64,000 nt of DNA, taken from assembly GCF_003044185.1 (NCBI RefSeq), contig NZ_PYYB01000001.1:992001-1056000 (forward strand), given 5' to 3'. Below, piece by piece: positions 32,059-41,052 of the stretch. The notes under the pieces were generated by a model. That model was not told where the DNA came from, ran no database searches, and was given only the letters and a program-made list of their open reading frames with translations. A program made the translations under genes and the position numbers. Each line of letters starts with the position of its first letter. Position 1 is the stretch's first letter. Origin of the DNA: Paraconexibacter algicola. GTDB lineage: Bacteria > Actinomycetota > Thermoleophilia > Solirubrobacterales > Solirubrobacteraceae.

Positions 32059-32745
32059 TCAGAACTCGAAGTCGCGCGGCGGCTTCTGCTCGAACCAGAG
32101 CCGGTCGTGCTCCGGCGTCTCCTCGAGGAACTCCGGGGTGTCCTCGAGCACGTCGTGCTCACCGGGCTCCTCGTCGGCCGGGACGACGTCGCGCGGCGCC
32201 AGCGGCGCCGGCTCCGGCGCGCGGGCCGGCGGATCCGCGGGCGGGGCGGCCGGCGGGGCCGGGGCACCGCCCATCGCCTCGAGGTCGTCGAGCGAGAACG
32301 CCTGCGTCGGCTGATCGGCCGCCGGGGCGGCCGCAGCGGGCTCCGGCGCGGTCGGCGCGACGGGCTCGTAGGCGGGCTCGGCGCGCGGCGGCTCGGGCTC
32401 GCGCGCGACCGGCGGCGCCTCGTCGGCGGGCGCGGGCGGTTCGTACGCGGGTGCCGGCGGCTCGGCCACGGGCTCCGGCGTCGCGCGCGGGCGCTCGGCG
32501 GGCGGCGCGACCTCGCGCGCGACCGGCTCATCGGCGAACAGGCCCGCGTCGGACGCCTCGCGGTCCGCCACGGGGGCGTCCTCGGCGGCCGTGGCCGCAC
32601 CGGGCGGCTGCAGGTCGATCGCTGGATCACCGCGGCGGATCGGCCCGAAGGCCTCGTGCTCGAGCTGCGCCAGCTTGCGGGCGTCCTCCCCGCTGCGGCG
32701 CTTGAGCTCGAGGTGCTCGCGGATGGCGTCGTCGAGCAATCCCAT
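32059..32745 (-). CDS. Conserved hypothetical acidic Pro/Ala-rich protein
   Basis: The 228-residue protein has a helical head (MGLLDDAIREHLELKRRSG, about 1-35) and a low-complexity middle of about 150 residues dominated by Pro, Ala and Glu. A distinctive tail follows (EDTPEFLEETPEHDRLWFEQ). The well-formed ends joined by variable disorder suggest two binding motifs on a tether; by impression such proteins occur in related Thermoleophilia, which should be searched. A TAGGGT hexamer lies 10 nt upstream of ATG 32745. The diguanylate cyclase gene lies 29 nt beyond the start, upstream and reading the opposite way from neither: both are on the minus strand. The preceding 31808-32058 interval holds no gene that I can support. 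Confidence 0.7.
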   Translation of the reverse strand: MGLLDDAIREHLELKRRSGEDARKLAQLEHEAFGPIRRGDPAIDLQPPGAATAAEDAPVADREASDAGLFADEPVAREVAPPAERPRATPEPVAEPPAPAYEPPAPADEAPPVAREPEPPRAEPAYEPVAPTAPEPAAAAPAADQPTQAFSLDDLEAMGGAPAPPAAPPADPPARAPEPAPLAPRDVVPADEEPGEHDVLEDTPEFLEETPEHDRLWFEQKPPRDFEF

Positions 32746-32774
32746 ACCGGTGACTACCCTAGCGCCGTCGCCGG

Positions 32775-34706
32775 TCAGCCGATGCGCTGCGCGCGCTCGG
32801 TCCGGTTCTTGCCGCTGTGCTTGGCGGCGTAGAGCGCCTCGTCGGCGGCGGCGATCAGGGCCCGCACGTCGTCCGCGGTCCCTGGCACCTCCGCCGCACC
32901 GAAGCTCGCGGTGATCCGCAGCGTCGTGCCGTCCTCCGGGAGCGGCAGCTCGAGCTCCTCGATCCCCTGCCGCAGCCGCTCGGCGAGGTTGTACGCGCCC
33001 TCCAGGTCGGTGCCGGGCAGCACGATCGCGAGCTCCTCGCCGCCGTAGCGGGCGGGCTCGTCGATCTCGCGCGCGGTCGCCTTGAGCACGCGCGCCACCT
33101 CGCGCAGGACCTCGTCGCCCAGCTGGTGGCCGTGCGTGTCGTTGACGCGCTTGAAGTCGTCGATGTCCAGCAGCACGAGCCCGACCGGCTGGTCGAAGCG
33201 CTTGGAGCGCTCCACCTCGGTCGCCAGCGCCTCCTGGAAGCGCCGGCGGTTGGACAGCGTCGTCAGCTCGTCGGTGACCGCCTGCCGCTCGACCGTCTCG
33301 TGCAGGCCCACGTTCTCGACCGACACGCCCGCCTGCCCGGCCAGGTAGTGGAAGAGCTCGCGGTCCTTGTCGTCGAACGGGACGCCACGCCGCGCCACGG
33401 CCATGATCCCGGTGACGCGCGGCGGGCCGTCCGGGCTCTGGTCCGGGGCGGTGCGCAGCGGGTGGGCGAGCGCGTGCAGGTCGCCGCTGGACACCGTCGC
33501 CGGGCGACCGGTGGCGAGGACGTCGGACTCCCCGAGCCGGATGATGTCCTCCAGGCCCGCGGGATCACCGCCCACGGCCAGCTGGCGGAACTCGCCGCCC
33601 TCGTCGGGGCGCAGCGTCGCGCGGGCCGCCCCGCCGGGGCCGGCGACGCCCTCCACCGCGGTGCGGACGAAGATGTCCAGCAGCGCCTCGCGGTCGAGGT
33701 TCGACGCGGCGGTGTCGCCGATCGTCCGCATCGCGCTCGTCAGGCGGACCTCCTCACGCTGCAGCGCCTCGACCTTCTCCTGCAGCTGCCGGCTCATCGC
33801 GTTGAACTCGGTGCCCAGCGCGGCGAACTCGTCGCGGCCGACGGTCGGCACGACGATCCCGAAGTCCCCCTCGCCGATCCGCCGGGCGGCCGCGAGGAAC
33901 TCCGCGATCTGCCGCTGCAGGGCGCGCGCGACGATCAGCGCACAGAGGAACGCGAGCACGAAGAACCCGGCCAGGAGGCCGATCGCGAAGCCGCGCGAGG
34001 ACTGCCGGTCGTTCGTCGTGCGCGCCTCGTCGGCGAGCACGGTGATGCGGGTGCGGCCGCCGTCGAACGCGGGCGCGGTGAAGCTCGCGCTGCGGTAGGA
34101 GATGCCGCCGAGCTCGACGACCGACGGGACCGTCGGCAGCACGCCGGGCTGCACGTCGGCGAGCGTGTCGATCGGCGCCCCGCGCGGGCGCGACACGACG
34201 ACGTCGAGATCCGTGGCCTCCTTCACGAGCGTCGCGTAGGAGCGCGGGCCGGTGGTCGAGACGAGCAGCGAGCCGAACGAGCGGCCGCCGTCGTCGCGCA
34301 GCTCCCGGACCGCGGGGAAGACCGCGTCACGCGACCCGACGTCGACGAACGTGCCCGCCGGACGCCGGATCACCAGCCGCTTGAGCTCGAGCTCGCCCAC
34401 GAGCGTCGCCGCGCGCCGCCGCGCCGCGGCGGCGTCCCCGGCGCGCAACGCGGTCGCCAGCAGCACGTCCTGGGAGACCTCGACCGCGGCACGGTCGGCG
34501 TCGTTGCGCGCCCGCTCCTGGAGGTTGATCGCCGCCTCCTGCCGCGCCGCCAGCCGCGCGTCCGCCTTGGCCGACTCGTTGTCGTCGAGCAGCCGGAAGA
34601 CGATCACGCTCAGCGAGATCATCGGCACGATGACGATCGCGACGAAGAAGAACGTCAGCCGCCCGCGAAAGCTGCGCAGGAAGCTGAGGAGGCGGGACGT
34701 GGGCAT
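32775..34706 (-). CDS. Membrane diguanylate cyclase with sensor, HAMP and GAF domains
   Basis: The 643-residue protein synthesises cyclic di-GMP. Layout: N-terminal transmembrane helix (about 16-38); extracytoplasmic sensor of about 200 residues (Cache-like by length); second helix (about 245-267); HAMP (about 268-325); coiled coil (EKVEALQREEVRLTSAM); GAF (about 340-470); GGDEF (about 480-640). The active site reads ARYGGEELAIVLPG, an intact GG(D/E)EF variant, preceded by VLLDIDDFKRVNDTHGHQLGDEVL. No EAL domain is visible, and the RxxD I-site is not obvious. Signals sensed are unknown. Confidence 0.93.
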   Translation of the reverse strand: MPTSRLLSFLRSFRGRLTFFFVAIVIVPMISLSVIVFRLLDDNESAKADARLAARQEAAINLQERARNDADRAAVEVSQDVLLATALRAGDAAAARRRAATLVGELELKRLVIRRPAGTFVDVGSRDAVFPAVRELRDDGGRSFGSLLVSTTGPRSYATLVKEATDLDVVVSRPRGAPIDTLADVQPGVLPTVPSVVELGGISYRSASFTAPAFDGGRTRITVLADEARTTNDRQSSRGFAIGLLAGFFVLAFLCALIVARALQRQIAEFLAAARRIGEGDFGIVVPTVGRDEFAALGTEFNAMSRQLQEKVEALQREEVRLTSAMRTIGDTAASNLDREALLDIFVRTAVEGVAGPGGAARATLRPDEGGEFRQLAVGGDPAGLEDIIRLGESDVLATGRPATVSSGDLHALAHPLRTAPDQSPDGPPRVTGIMAVARRGVPFDDKDRELFHYLAGQAGVSVENVGLHETVERQAVTDELTTLSNRRRFQEALATEVERSKRFDQPVGLVLLDIDDFKRVNDTHGHQLGDEVLREVARVLKATAREIDEPARYGGEELAIVLPGTDLEGAYNLAERLRQGIEELELPLPEDGTTLRITASFGAAEVPGTADDVRALIAAADEALYAAKHSGKNRTERAQRIG

Positions 34707-34707
34707 G

Positions 34708-34755
34708 GGACAGCGCCAGCGTACCCGCGCCGGGGGCGGCGTCCAGCCGCTGTCC
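34708..34755. repeat. Inverted repeat in the leader of the diguanylate cyclase gene
   Basis: GGACAGCG (34708-34715) and CGCTGTCC (34748-34755) are perfect 8-bp arms separated by 32 nt. They lie between the stop of the gene at 34767 and the cyclase start. A TACGCT hexamer (34718-34723, minus strand) inside the loop could be the -10. It may be a terminator, an operator or both. Confidence 0.4.
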
Positions 34756-34766
34756 GTCCGTCCGGG

Positions 34767-35540
34767 CTACGCGTCGACGTAGGCCGAGGCGTCACGGGCG
34801 ACCGCGACGGTCAGCACGCGCCCCCCCGACACCACCGCGCCGCGCGCCTCCTGCGCCCGGACGGCGCGGTCGACGAGCTCGCGCGCGGCACGCGGCGCGG
34901 TGAACCCGTCGAGCCCGTCCAGCAGGCCCGGGTCGGCGGCGGAGTCCCAGTCCTCGACGAGCCCGGCGTGGCGCTCCTCGCTGGTGACGAGCTGCCGCGA
35001 CCCGAGGAACGCGCCGATCGCCTCGGGCTCCTGCGGCGGGCGGCCGCAGCGCACCGCGCCCTGCCAGATCTCCCCGCGGGCGCGCGCGGGACTCCAGCCG
35101 GCGACGTACACGCGCACCGACCAGTCGCGGCCGAGCGTCTCCTCGTCCGCGTCGGGGGCGGCGGCGAACGCGGCGCGCACCAGCGACGGCGCGACGAGCG
35201 CGCAGAGCTGCTCGGTCAGCTGCTCCGGGTCGGTGGGGGGCGTCGTCAGCTCGCGCTCCCAGAAGCGGACGCGCTCCGCGTTGGTGACGATCCCGCGGCG
35301 CGTCCAGTCGGGCAGCAGCTCCGGGTCGAGGTCCGGCTCGAGCCGGTCGGCGACGACGCGGCCGTCGTCGTCGAAGCTGAAGCGGTCGTGGTCGGGCAGG
35401 TGGTCGCGGCCGCCGAACGCGACCGCGAACCGGTCGAGGACCGGCAGCACCTTCACCGTGCGGTCGCCCTGCACCGCCGAGCGGCCGTCGGCGGCCAGCC
35501 CGAGGGTCGTGGGGGTCACGGCCAGCCCGATCGCGGTCAT
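34767..35540 (-). CDS. Hypothetical protein with Ntn-hydrolase (proteasome-like) N-terminus
   Basis: The 257-residue soluble protein begins MTAIGLAVTPTTLGLAADGRS, then VKVLPVLDRFAVAFGGR. The order strand, TTLGLAADGR, Lys-x-x-x-(I/V)xx(F/A)AFGG resembles proteasome beta and HslV chains (TTxxG...AADxR...K...GxxGG). The middle and C-terminal parts match nothing that I recognise. If the resemblance is real, Thr11 or Thr12 would need exposure by cleavage to be catalytic. The gene lies 24 nt from the large secreted protein gene upstream on the same strand. Function unknown; the fold idea is an inference. Confidence 0.55.
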   Translation of the reverse strand: MTAIGLAVTPTTLGLAADGRSAVQGDRTVKVLPVLDRFAVAFGGRDHLPDHDRFSFDDDGRVVADRLEPDLDPELLPDWTRRGIVTNAERVRFWERELTTPPTDPEQLTEQLCALVAPSLVRAAFAAAPDADEETLGRDWSVRVYVAGWSPARARGEIWQGAVRCGRPPQEPEAIGAFLGSRQLVTSEERHAGLVEDWDSAADPGLLDGLDGFTAPRAARELVDRAVRAQEARGAVVSGGRVLTVAVARDASAYVDA

Positions 35541-35564
35541 GCGATCAGCCTAGGGCCCCGCGGG

Positions 35565-38231
35565 TCAGCGGCGGACCGTCACGCGCCTCGTCGCCGTCCG
35601 GCGCACACCGTCGGGCCCGACGACCTGCAGGCGCAGCGTCACGGTCGGCCGCCGGGCGCGCCGCAGCTGCCGCCGGCCCGCCGTCGTGAGCGTCAGCGTG
35701 ACCCGCGCGGTCCGTCCCGCGAGCACGGCCGTGCGACCGCGGGCGAGCGTCGTGCGTCCCCGCACCGCCGTGGCCGTCCCCGTGACCGCGCACGCCCCGC
35801 GCGCACCGGCCGGGCAGCTGACGAGGAACGGCGTGCGCAGACGGCGCCCGCGAAGGCTCGCGGTCCCGGACGTCCGGATCCGCGCGGACCCGGCGGTCGT
35901 CGGCGGTGCGGCGGCCGGGCCCGGCGTCACGGTCGGCCCGGGAGCCGGCGGCGTGGTCGCGGTGATCGGAGCGTCCGGGGCCGGGTCCGCGGCCGGCGTC
36001 GGCAGCGTCTCGACGCCGCGACCGCGCAGCTCGAGCCCGAGCTCGAGCTTCCGTCCGTCGACGTCGACGGTGAGCGGGACGGACCGCCGGCCGAGCCCGC
36101 CGGGGACGAACGTGTAGTGCAGCCGGCAGCTCGTGCCCGGCGGCAGGACGGCGCCGCAGTCGTCCTCGACGGTGCGGTCGCGCGTGAACGGACCGAGCTC
36201 GTCCGGCGCGAGCTCGCCCGAGGCGTCGCGGAGCCGGACGTCGAGCTCGCTGGTCCCGGTGTTCCGCAGGACGGCGGTGAGCGCCATGCCCGGCCGCCCG
36301 TCCGGGAGCGCGTCCCCGAAGTCGAGGACCGACGGGGTCAGGGTGGCGCCGCGGCGCACCCCGATGCCCGCGAGCGTCACGGTCCGCTCCGGGGCGTCGC
36401 TCGTGAAGGCGAGCGTCGCGGCCTTGTCCCCCGGGCTCGTCGGGTCGAACGCGAACCGCACCGAGCAGCTCGCGCCGACCGCGAGCACGAGGTCGTGCGT
36501 GCAGTCCCCGTCGGCCGGGGGCTCCAGGACGAAGTCCTCGGCGTCCGGCCCGCGGAGGCTCGTCGCGTCGTAGGTGACCGGTGCGCTGCCGACGTTCTCG
36601 ATCCTCAGGAAGTCCCCGTAGTCGGTCGCGCCGTCGTCGACCTGCTGCTCCCCGAAGCGGTACCGCTCCTGCTCGAAGACCGCATAGCGCAGCCGGCGCT
36701 CCGTCCCGACCGCGGAGAGCGGGACGCTCAGCGGCGGGGCGTTGCTCGCGACCCGGATCGCGGCCGACCGCGCACCCGTCTCCTGCGGGACGAACCGCAC
36801 CCGCACGGTGCACGTGTCGTCCGGGGCCAGCACCAGTCCTGCGGCGCAGTCGCCGGCCTGACCGGTCAGCAGCTCGAAGCGATCCGGCGCCGCACCGGTC
36901 AGCGTCGGCGCCGAGGAGAGCTTCGCCGGGCCGGTCCCGGTGTTCCTGACCGTCGTCGACTGCGCGGCGGACGGACCGTCCGCGACCACCCGGGACCCGA
37001 GGTCCAGCGCGGCCGGCGTCGCCGTCAGCAGCCCGGATGCGGCATGGACCCGGACGGTGACCCCGTCGTCGTCCCCGCTGACGAGGTCCAGGAGTCCGTC
37101 GCCGTCCATGTCGGCGAGCGCCAGCGCGTTGGGCTGCCGGGCCGGGAACGTGTCGACCGTGCCCGACGCCCGGGCGACGCGGACGCTCCCGTCGATCAGC
37201 GCGGCGCCGTCGAGCGCGCCGTCGCCGTCGAGGTCGGCGACGTTCAGCGCGGTCCCCGGATAGGGCGTGGCGTCGAAGGTGACCCCGCGGCCGGCGGAGG
37301 AGAGCACGCCCTGGCCGTCGTTGGCGATCCGCTGGACCCCCACGCCGACCGACGGCGCGCCCGTCAGGAGGAGCAGGTCGTCGACCCCGGCGGCTCCCGG
37401 GACCGGGACCAGCGACGCGCTGTAGGCCGTGCGCGGCCGCGCGGTGTCGTACGGCACGAGCGCACCGTCCTGCACGCGCAGCCCGCCCGGCTGCGTCTGG
37501 GCGCGGCAGACGCCCCCGCCGGAGCCGCAGACGACCCGCACACCACCGAAGGCGATCTCGGGAGCGCCGGAGCCGTCGAGGTTCGCGGGCGCGATCGAGC
37601 CGATCGTGACGTCGGGAACGGTGGTGCTCGCGTACGGGGTGATCGAGCCGTCCGTCCCGCCGGCGTAGAGCCGGACCGCGGAGCCGCTCTGCGGTGCCGT
37701 GGCGATGTCGAGGCCCCCGCCCGGCACGAAGTCGGCGACGGCGAGACGCAGCGCCCACTCGGGGGTCGCGACGTCGACCCGGTCGAACCCGGCACCGGCG
37801 CTGCCGGCCCCGGTCGCGGTCCGCAGCAGGGCGTGCAGGCCGGCGCTGTCGACCCACACGACGTCGTCGCGGCCGTCACGGTCGAGGTCGCGCACGACGA
37901 CGTCGACCGCCGACGGCGCCGGGACCGACAGCAGGGACGCGTAGTCGAGGTCGCCGTCGTCGCCCGCGTCCCCGAGCCCACGGGCGAGCTCCAGCCGGTC
38001 GTCGGCGACCGCCGCGACGTCGCGCACGTCGCCGGCGTCCAGGAACCCGGCCGCGACGGCCCGAACGGTCTTCCCCGCGGTCGGCGCGACCGCGGACGTC
38101 GAGCCGGCGAACGGGTACGCGACCGCGGACGGCGCCGCGACGGCGAGCGCGAGGGACGCGGCGAGTGCCGCGAGGGCGAGCGGGCGTGGTATGCGACTGG
38201 AGAGCTCCCGGGACCGGGCGGCACGCCTCAT
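35565..38231 (-). CDS. Large secreted protein: FG-GAP-like repeats plus choice-of-anchor domains
   Basis: The 888-residue protein has a signal peptide (cleavage near PSAVAYP, about 38). An FG-GAP/VCBS-like beta-propeller region follows (about 45-395) with calcium-type repeats DLDRDGRDDVV, DLDGDGALDGAAL and DMDGDGLLDLVSGDDDG. Three tandem choice-of-anchor-D-like beta domains come next (about 400-740), each with a disulfide motif (CAAGLVLAPDDTCTV, CTHDLVLAVGASCSV, CGAVLPPGTSC). A Pro/Thr linker leads to a basic beta-rich tail rich in RGRTTLA and TRRVTVRR. It is probably an extracellular or cell-wall adhesion or matrix protein. No sortase signal is visible. Confidence 0.85.
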   Translation of the reverse strand: MRRAARSRELSSRIPRPLALAALAASLALAVAAPSAVAYPFAGSTSAVAPTAGKTVRAVAAGFLDAGDVRDVAAVADDRLELARGLGDAGDDGDLDYASLLSVPAPSAVDVVVRDLDRDGRDDVVWVDSAGLHALLRTATGAGSAGAGFDRVDVATPEWALRLAVADFVPGGGLDIATAPQSGSAVRLYAGGTDGSITPYASTTVPDVTIGSIAPANLDGSGAPEIAFGGVRVVCGSGGGVCRAQTQPGGLRVQDGALVPYDTARPRTAYSASLVPVPGAAGVDDLLLLTGAPSVGVGVQRIANDGQGVLSSAGRGVTFDATPYPGTALNVADLDGDGALDGAALIDGSVRVARASGTVDTFPARQPNALALADMDGDGLLDLVSGDDDGVTVRVHAASGLLTATPAALDLGSRVVADGPSAAQSTTVRNTGTGPAKLSSAPTLTGAAPDRFELLTGQAGDCAAGLVLAPDDTCTVRVRFVPQETGARSAAIRVASNAPPLSVPLSAVGTERRLRYAVFEQERYRFGEQQVDDGATDYGDFLRIENVGSAPVTYDATSLRGPDAEDFVLEPPADGDCTHDLVLAVGASCSVRFAFDPTSPGDKAATLAFTSDAPERTVTLAGIGVRRGATLTPSVLDFGDALPDGRPGMALTAVLRNTGTSELDVRLRDASGELAPDELGPFTRDRTVEDDCGAVLPPGTSCRLHYTFVPGGLGRRSVPLTVDVDGRKLELGLELRGRGVETLPTPAADPAPDAPITATTPPAPGPTVTPGPAAAPPTTAGSARIRTSGTASLRGRRLRTPFLVSCPAGARGACAVTGTATAVRGRTTLARGRTAVLAGRTARVTLTLTTAGRRQLRRARRPTVTLRLQVVGPDGVRRTATRRVTVRR

Positions 38232-38326
38232 GCGTCCGCCGACCGGTCATGGTGGACGGCGGGCCCGTCCGGAACGTCGTCCAGCTGACGTATCTTCGAC
38301 CGCTGTCGCGCCGGACCCGGCCCGGG

Positions 38327-39961
38327 TCAGGCGGTCGCGGCCGCCGCCCGCAGCCCGAGCCGCGCGACCGACTCCTCGCGCATGACGTTCTTGCGGACCT
38401 TGCCGGTGACGGTCATCGGGAACGCGTCGACGACCAGCACGTAGCGGGGGATCTTGTAGTGCGCGAGCCTGCCGGTGCAGAACGCGCGCAGGGCGTCCGC
38501 GTCGAGCGCGGGGGCGCCGTCGCGCAGCTGCAGCCAGGCGCACAGCTCCTCGCCGTAGCGGGCGTCGGGCACGCCGACGACCTGGGCGTCGAGGACGTCC
38601 GGGTGCGTGTACAGGAACTCCTCGACCTCGCGCGGGTACACGTTCTCCCCGCCCCGGATGACCATGTCCTTGGAGCGGCCGACGATGTTCAGGTAGCCCT
38701 CGTCGTCCATCGTCGCGAGGTCCCCGGTGTGCATCCAGCCGGCGTCGTCCTTGGCCTCCGCGGTCTTCTCGGGGTCGTTCCAGTAGCCGCGCATGACCGA
38801 GTAGCCGCGCGTGCAGAACTCGCCGGTCTGCCCGCGCGGGACGGTGAGGCCGGTGAGCGGGTCGACGATCTTGACCTCGACGTGCGGACCGACCCGGCCG
38901 ATCGAGCCGACCCGGCGCTCCAGCGGATCGTCGCGGCGGGTCTGGGTCGAGACCGGGGACGTCTCGGTCATGCCGTAGGCGATCGAGACCTCCTCCATGT
39001 GCATCTCGTCCACGACCCGGCGCATCACCTCGGTCGGGCAGGGCGACCCGGCCATGATGCCCGTTCGCAGCGACGTCAGGTCGTGCTCGGGGAACGTCGG
39101 GTCGGCGAGCATCGCGATGAACATCGTCGGGACGCCGTAGAGCGACGTGCACCGCTCCTGCGCCACCGCGCGCAGCGTCGCGGTCGGGTCGAAGCCCGCG
39201 GCCGGGATCACGACGCAGGCGCCGTGGCTCAGCGCGGCGAGGTTGCCCATGACCATGCCGAAGCAGTGGTAGAAGGGCACCGGGACGGCGATCCGGTCCG
39301 CGTGCGTGTAGGAGCACAGCTCGCCGACGAAGAAGCCGTTGTTGAGGATGTTGTGGTGGGAGAGCGTCGCGCCCTTCGGGTTGCCGGTCGTGCCGCTCGT
39401 GTACTGGATGTTGATCGGGTCGTCGGGGTCGAGTCCGGCGAGCCGCTGCGCGAGCGCCTCCGCGTCCACCGGCGTCGCGGCCAGGGCAGCCCAGTCGTCG
39501 TCGCCGAAGAACACGACGTCCTCCACGGCGGGGGTGTCGGCGCGGACCTCGGCGACCATCGCCCGGTAGTCGCTCGTCTTGAAGTCGGGCGCGCTGAACA
39601 GCAGGCGGATCCCGGACTGGTTCAGCGCGTACGTCAGCTCGTGTGTCCGGTAGGCGGGGTTGACGTTCACGAGGATCGCGCCGACCTTCGCGGTGGCGTA
39701 CTGGACGAGCATCCACTCCAGCCGGTTGGGCGCCCACACGCCGACGCGGTCGCCCGCCGCGATCCCGCGTGCGAGCAGCCCGCACGCCACCGCGTCCACC
39801 GCGGCGTCGAGCTGCGCGTAGGTGAGCCGCACGCCCTGCTCGCAGGAGACCACCGCCTCCCGGTCGGGATGCTCGGCGGCGACGCGCCTCAGCAGGCCGC
39901 CGATGGTGTCGCGCAGCAGCGGGGTCGCGGACGCGCCGTGGGCGTAGGACAGCTCGGGCAT
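38327..39961 (-). CDS. Long/medium-chain acyl-CoA synthetase (AMP-forming)
   Basis: It activates a carboxylic acid via acyl-AMP to acyl-CoA. The 544-residue ANL-superfamily enzyme shows the P-loop [18 protein letters not shown] (about 190), [69 protein letters not shown] and the catalytic Lys in [12 protein letters not shown]. Closest in feel to FadD-type enzymes with the [11 protein letters not shown] motif. Likely feeds the acyl-CoA dehydrogenases and desaturase of this window; the substrate length is not predictable. Divergent from azlC with about 68 nt between. Confidence 0.93.
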   Translation of the reverse strand: MPELSYAHGASATPLLRDTIGGLLRRVAAEHPDREAVVSCEQGVRLTYAQLDAAVDAVACGLLARGIAAGDRVGVWAPNRLEWMLVQYATAKVGAILVNVNPAYRTHELTYALNQSGIRLLFSAPDFKTSDYRAMVAEVRADTPAVEDVVFFGDDDWAALAATPVDAEALAQRLAGLDPDDPINIQYTSGTTGNPKGATLSHHNILNNGFFVGELCSYTHADRIAVPVPFYHCFGMVMGNLAALSHGACVVIPAAGFDPTATLRAVAQERCTSLYGVPTMFIAMLADPTFPEHDLTSLRTGIMAGSPCPTEVMRRVVDEMHMEEVSIAYGMTETSPVSTQTRRDDPLERRVGSIGRVGPHVEVKIVDPLTGLTVPRGQTGEFCTRGYSVMRGYWNDPEKTAEAKDDAGWMHTGDLATMDDEGYLNIVGRSKDMVIRGGENVYPREVEEFLYTHPDVLDAQVVGVPDARYGEELCAWLQLRDGAPALDADALRAFCTGRLAHYKIPRYVLVVDAFPMTVTGKVRKNVMREESVARLGLRAAAATA

Positions 39962-40028
39962 GGACCGACGCTACCGGCGCGGCTCGCACCGGTGTGCGGG
40001 GTGTCGGGGGACGCGCTTGAATGCGCGG

Positions 40029-40721
40029 GTGCGCCGACCCGACCCCGTCCTGCGCGCGGCGCTCGCGATCGGCCTCGCGACCGGCGCGTACGCCGTCTCC
40101 TACGGGGTGCTGGCCGTGGCGGCGGGGCTGTCGGTCGCGCAGACCTGCGCGATGTCGGCGCTCGTCTTCACCGGGGCGTCGCAGTTCGCGGTGATCGGGG
40201 TGCTCGGCGCGGGCGGCAGCGCGGCGGCCGCCCTGGCCCCGGCGCTGCTGCTCGCCGCCCGCAACGGGCTGTACGGGCTCGCGCTCGCGCCGGTGCTGCG
40301 CGGCGGCCGGCTGCGGCGGGGCGTCGAGGCGCAGCTCGTGATCGACGAGTCGACCGCGATGGCCCGGGCCCAGGCCGACCCGCACGGGGCGCACCGCGCG
40401 TTCCTGCTCACCGGCCTGAGCGTGTTCGTCTGCTGGAACGCCGGGTCGCTCGCCGGGGCGCTGGCGGGCGAGGGGATCGGCGACCCGCGCGCGCTCGGGC
40501 TCGACGCGATGTTCCCGGCCGCGTTCCTCGCGCTGCTGTGGCCGCAGCTGCGCGACCGTGCCACGCGGACGGCCGCGGGCGTCGGCGCGGCGGTCGCGGT
40601 CGCGCTCGTGCCCGTCGCGCCGGCGGGGCTGCCGATCCTCGCCGCGGTGCTCGGCGTGCTGCCGGGGCTGCGGGCGCTGCGCGCGGCCGCGCCGACCGAC
40701 GACCCCGCGGACGCCCCGTGA
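40029..40721 (+). CDS. azlC: AzlC-family branched-chain amino acid exporter, large subunit
   Basis: The roughly 230-residue membrane protein has seven or eight hydrophobic helices with family landmarks ALAIGLATGAYAVSYGVLA, ALVFTGASQFAVIGVLGAG and LLAARNGLYGLALAPVL, then FPAAFLALLWPQL. AzlC with the small AzlD subunit exports branched-chain amino acids or azaleucine. GTG 40029 gives the normal N-terminus; a TTG 12 nt upstream is possible. It overlaps azlD by four bases (GTGA). Confidence 0.9.
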   Translation: MRRPDPVLRAALAIGLATGAYAVSYGVLAVAAGLSVAQTCAMSALVFTGASQFAVIGVLGAGGSAAAALAPALLLAARNGLYGLALAPVLRGGRLRRGVEAQLVIDESTAMARAQADPHGAHRAFLLTGLSVFVCWNAGSLAGALAGEGIGDPRALGLDAMFPAAFLALLWPQLRDRATRTAAGVGAAVAVALVPVAPAGLPILAAVLGVLPGLRALRAAAPTDDPADAP

Positions 40722-41020
40722 GCTGGACCGCGCTGCTGCTGCTGGCCGCCGCGGCCTGGGCGATGAAGGCGGCCGGGCCGCTCGTCCTCGGCGGCCGCAC
40801 GCTGCGACCGGACGTCGAGGCGGCCCTGGGCCTCGTGCCGGTCGCGCTGCTCGGGGCGCTGATCCTCGTGCAGACGGTCGACGGCGGCGAGCGACTGGTC
40901 CTCGACGCGCGCGTGCCCGCCCTGGGCGTGGCGGCGCTGCTGGTCTGGCGGCGGGCCCCGTTCCTCGTGGTCGTGCTGGTCGCCGCGGCGACCGCCGCGA
41001 CGCTGCGCGCGATCGCGTAG
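40718..41020 (+). CDS. azlD: AzlD-family branched-chain amino acid exporter, small subunit
   Basis: This 100-residue protein has three to four hydrophobic helices: MSWTALLLLAAAAWAMKAAG, then LGLVPVALLGALILVQTV, then VPALGVAALLVWRRAPFLV. It matches AzlD in size, order after azlC and the conserved V(P)xALLxAL block. GTGA start-stop overlap with azlC implies 1:1 translation. The complex acts at the cytoplasmic membrane. Confidence 0.9.
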   Translation: MSWTALLLLAAAAWAMKAAGPLVLGGRTLRPDVEAALGLVPVALLGALILVQTVDGGERLVLDARVPALGVAALLVWRRAPFLVVVLVAAATAATLRAIA

Positions 41021-41052
41021 GCCCGCGCCGGTCCTGGCGCGTACCCCTTGTC

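Noticed and set aside
32817-38288. A continuous open frame of over 1800 codons on the plus strand
   Set aside because: It is antisense to the diguanylate cyclase, Ntn-like and choice-of-anchor genes. Its product is Arg/Pro/Gly-rich without domains, a known artefact of very GC-rich coding DNA. The minus-strand genes have clear motifs.
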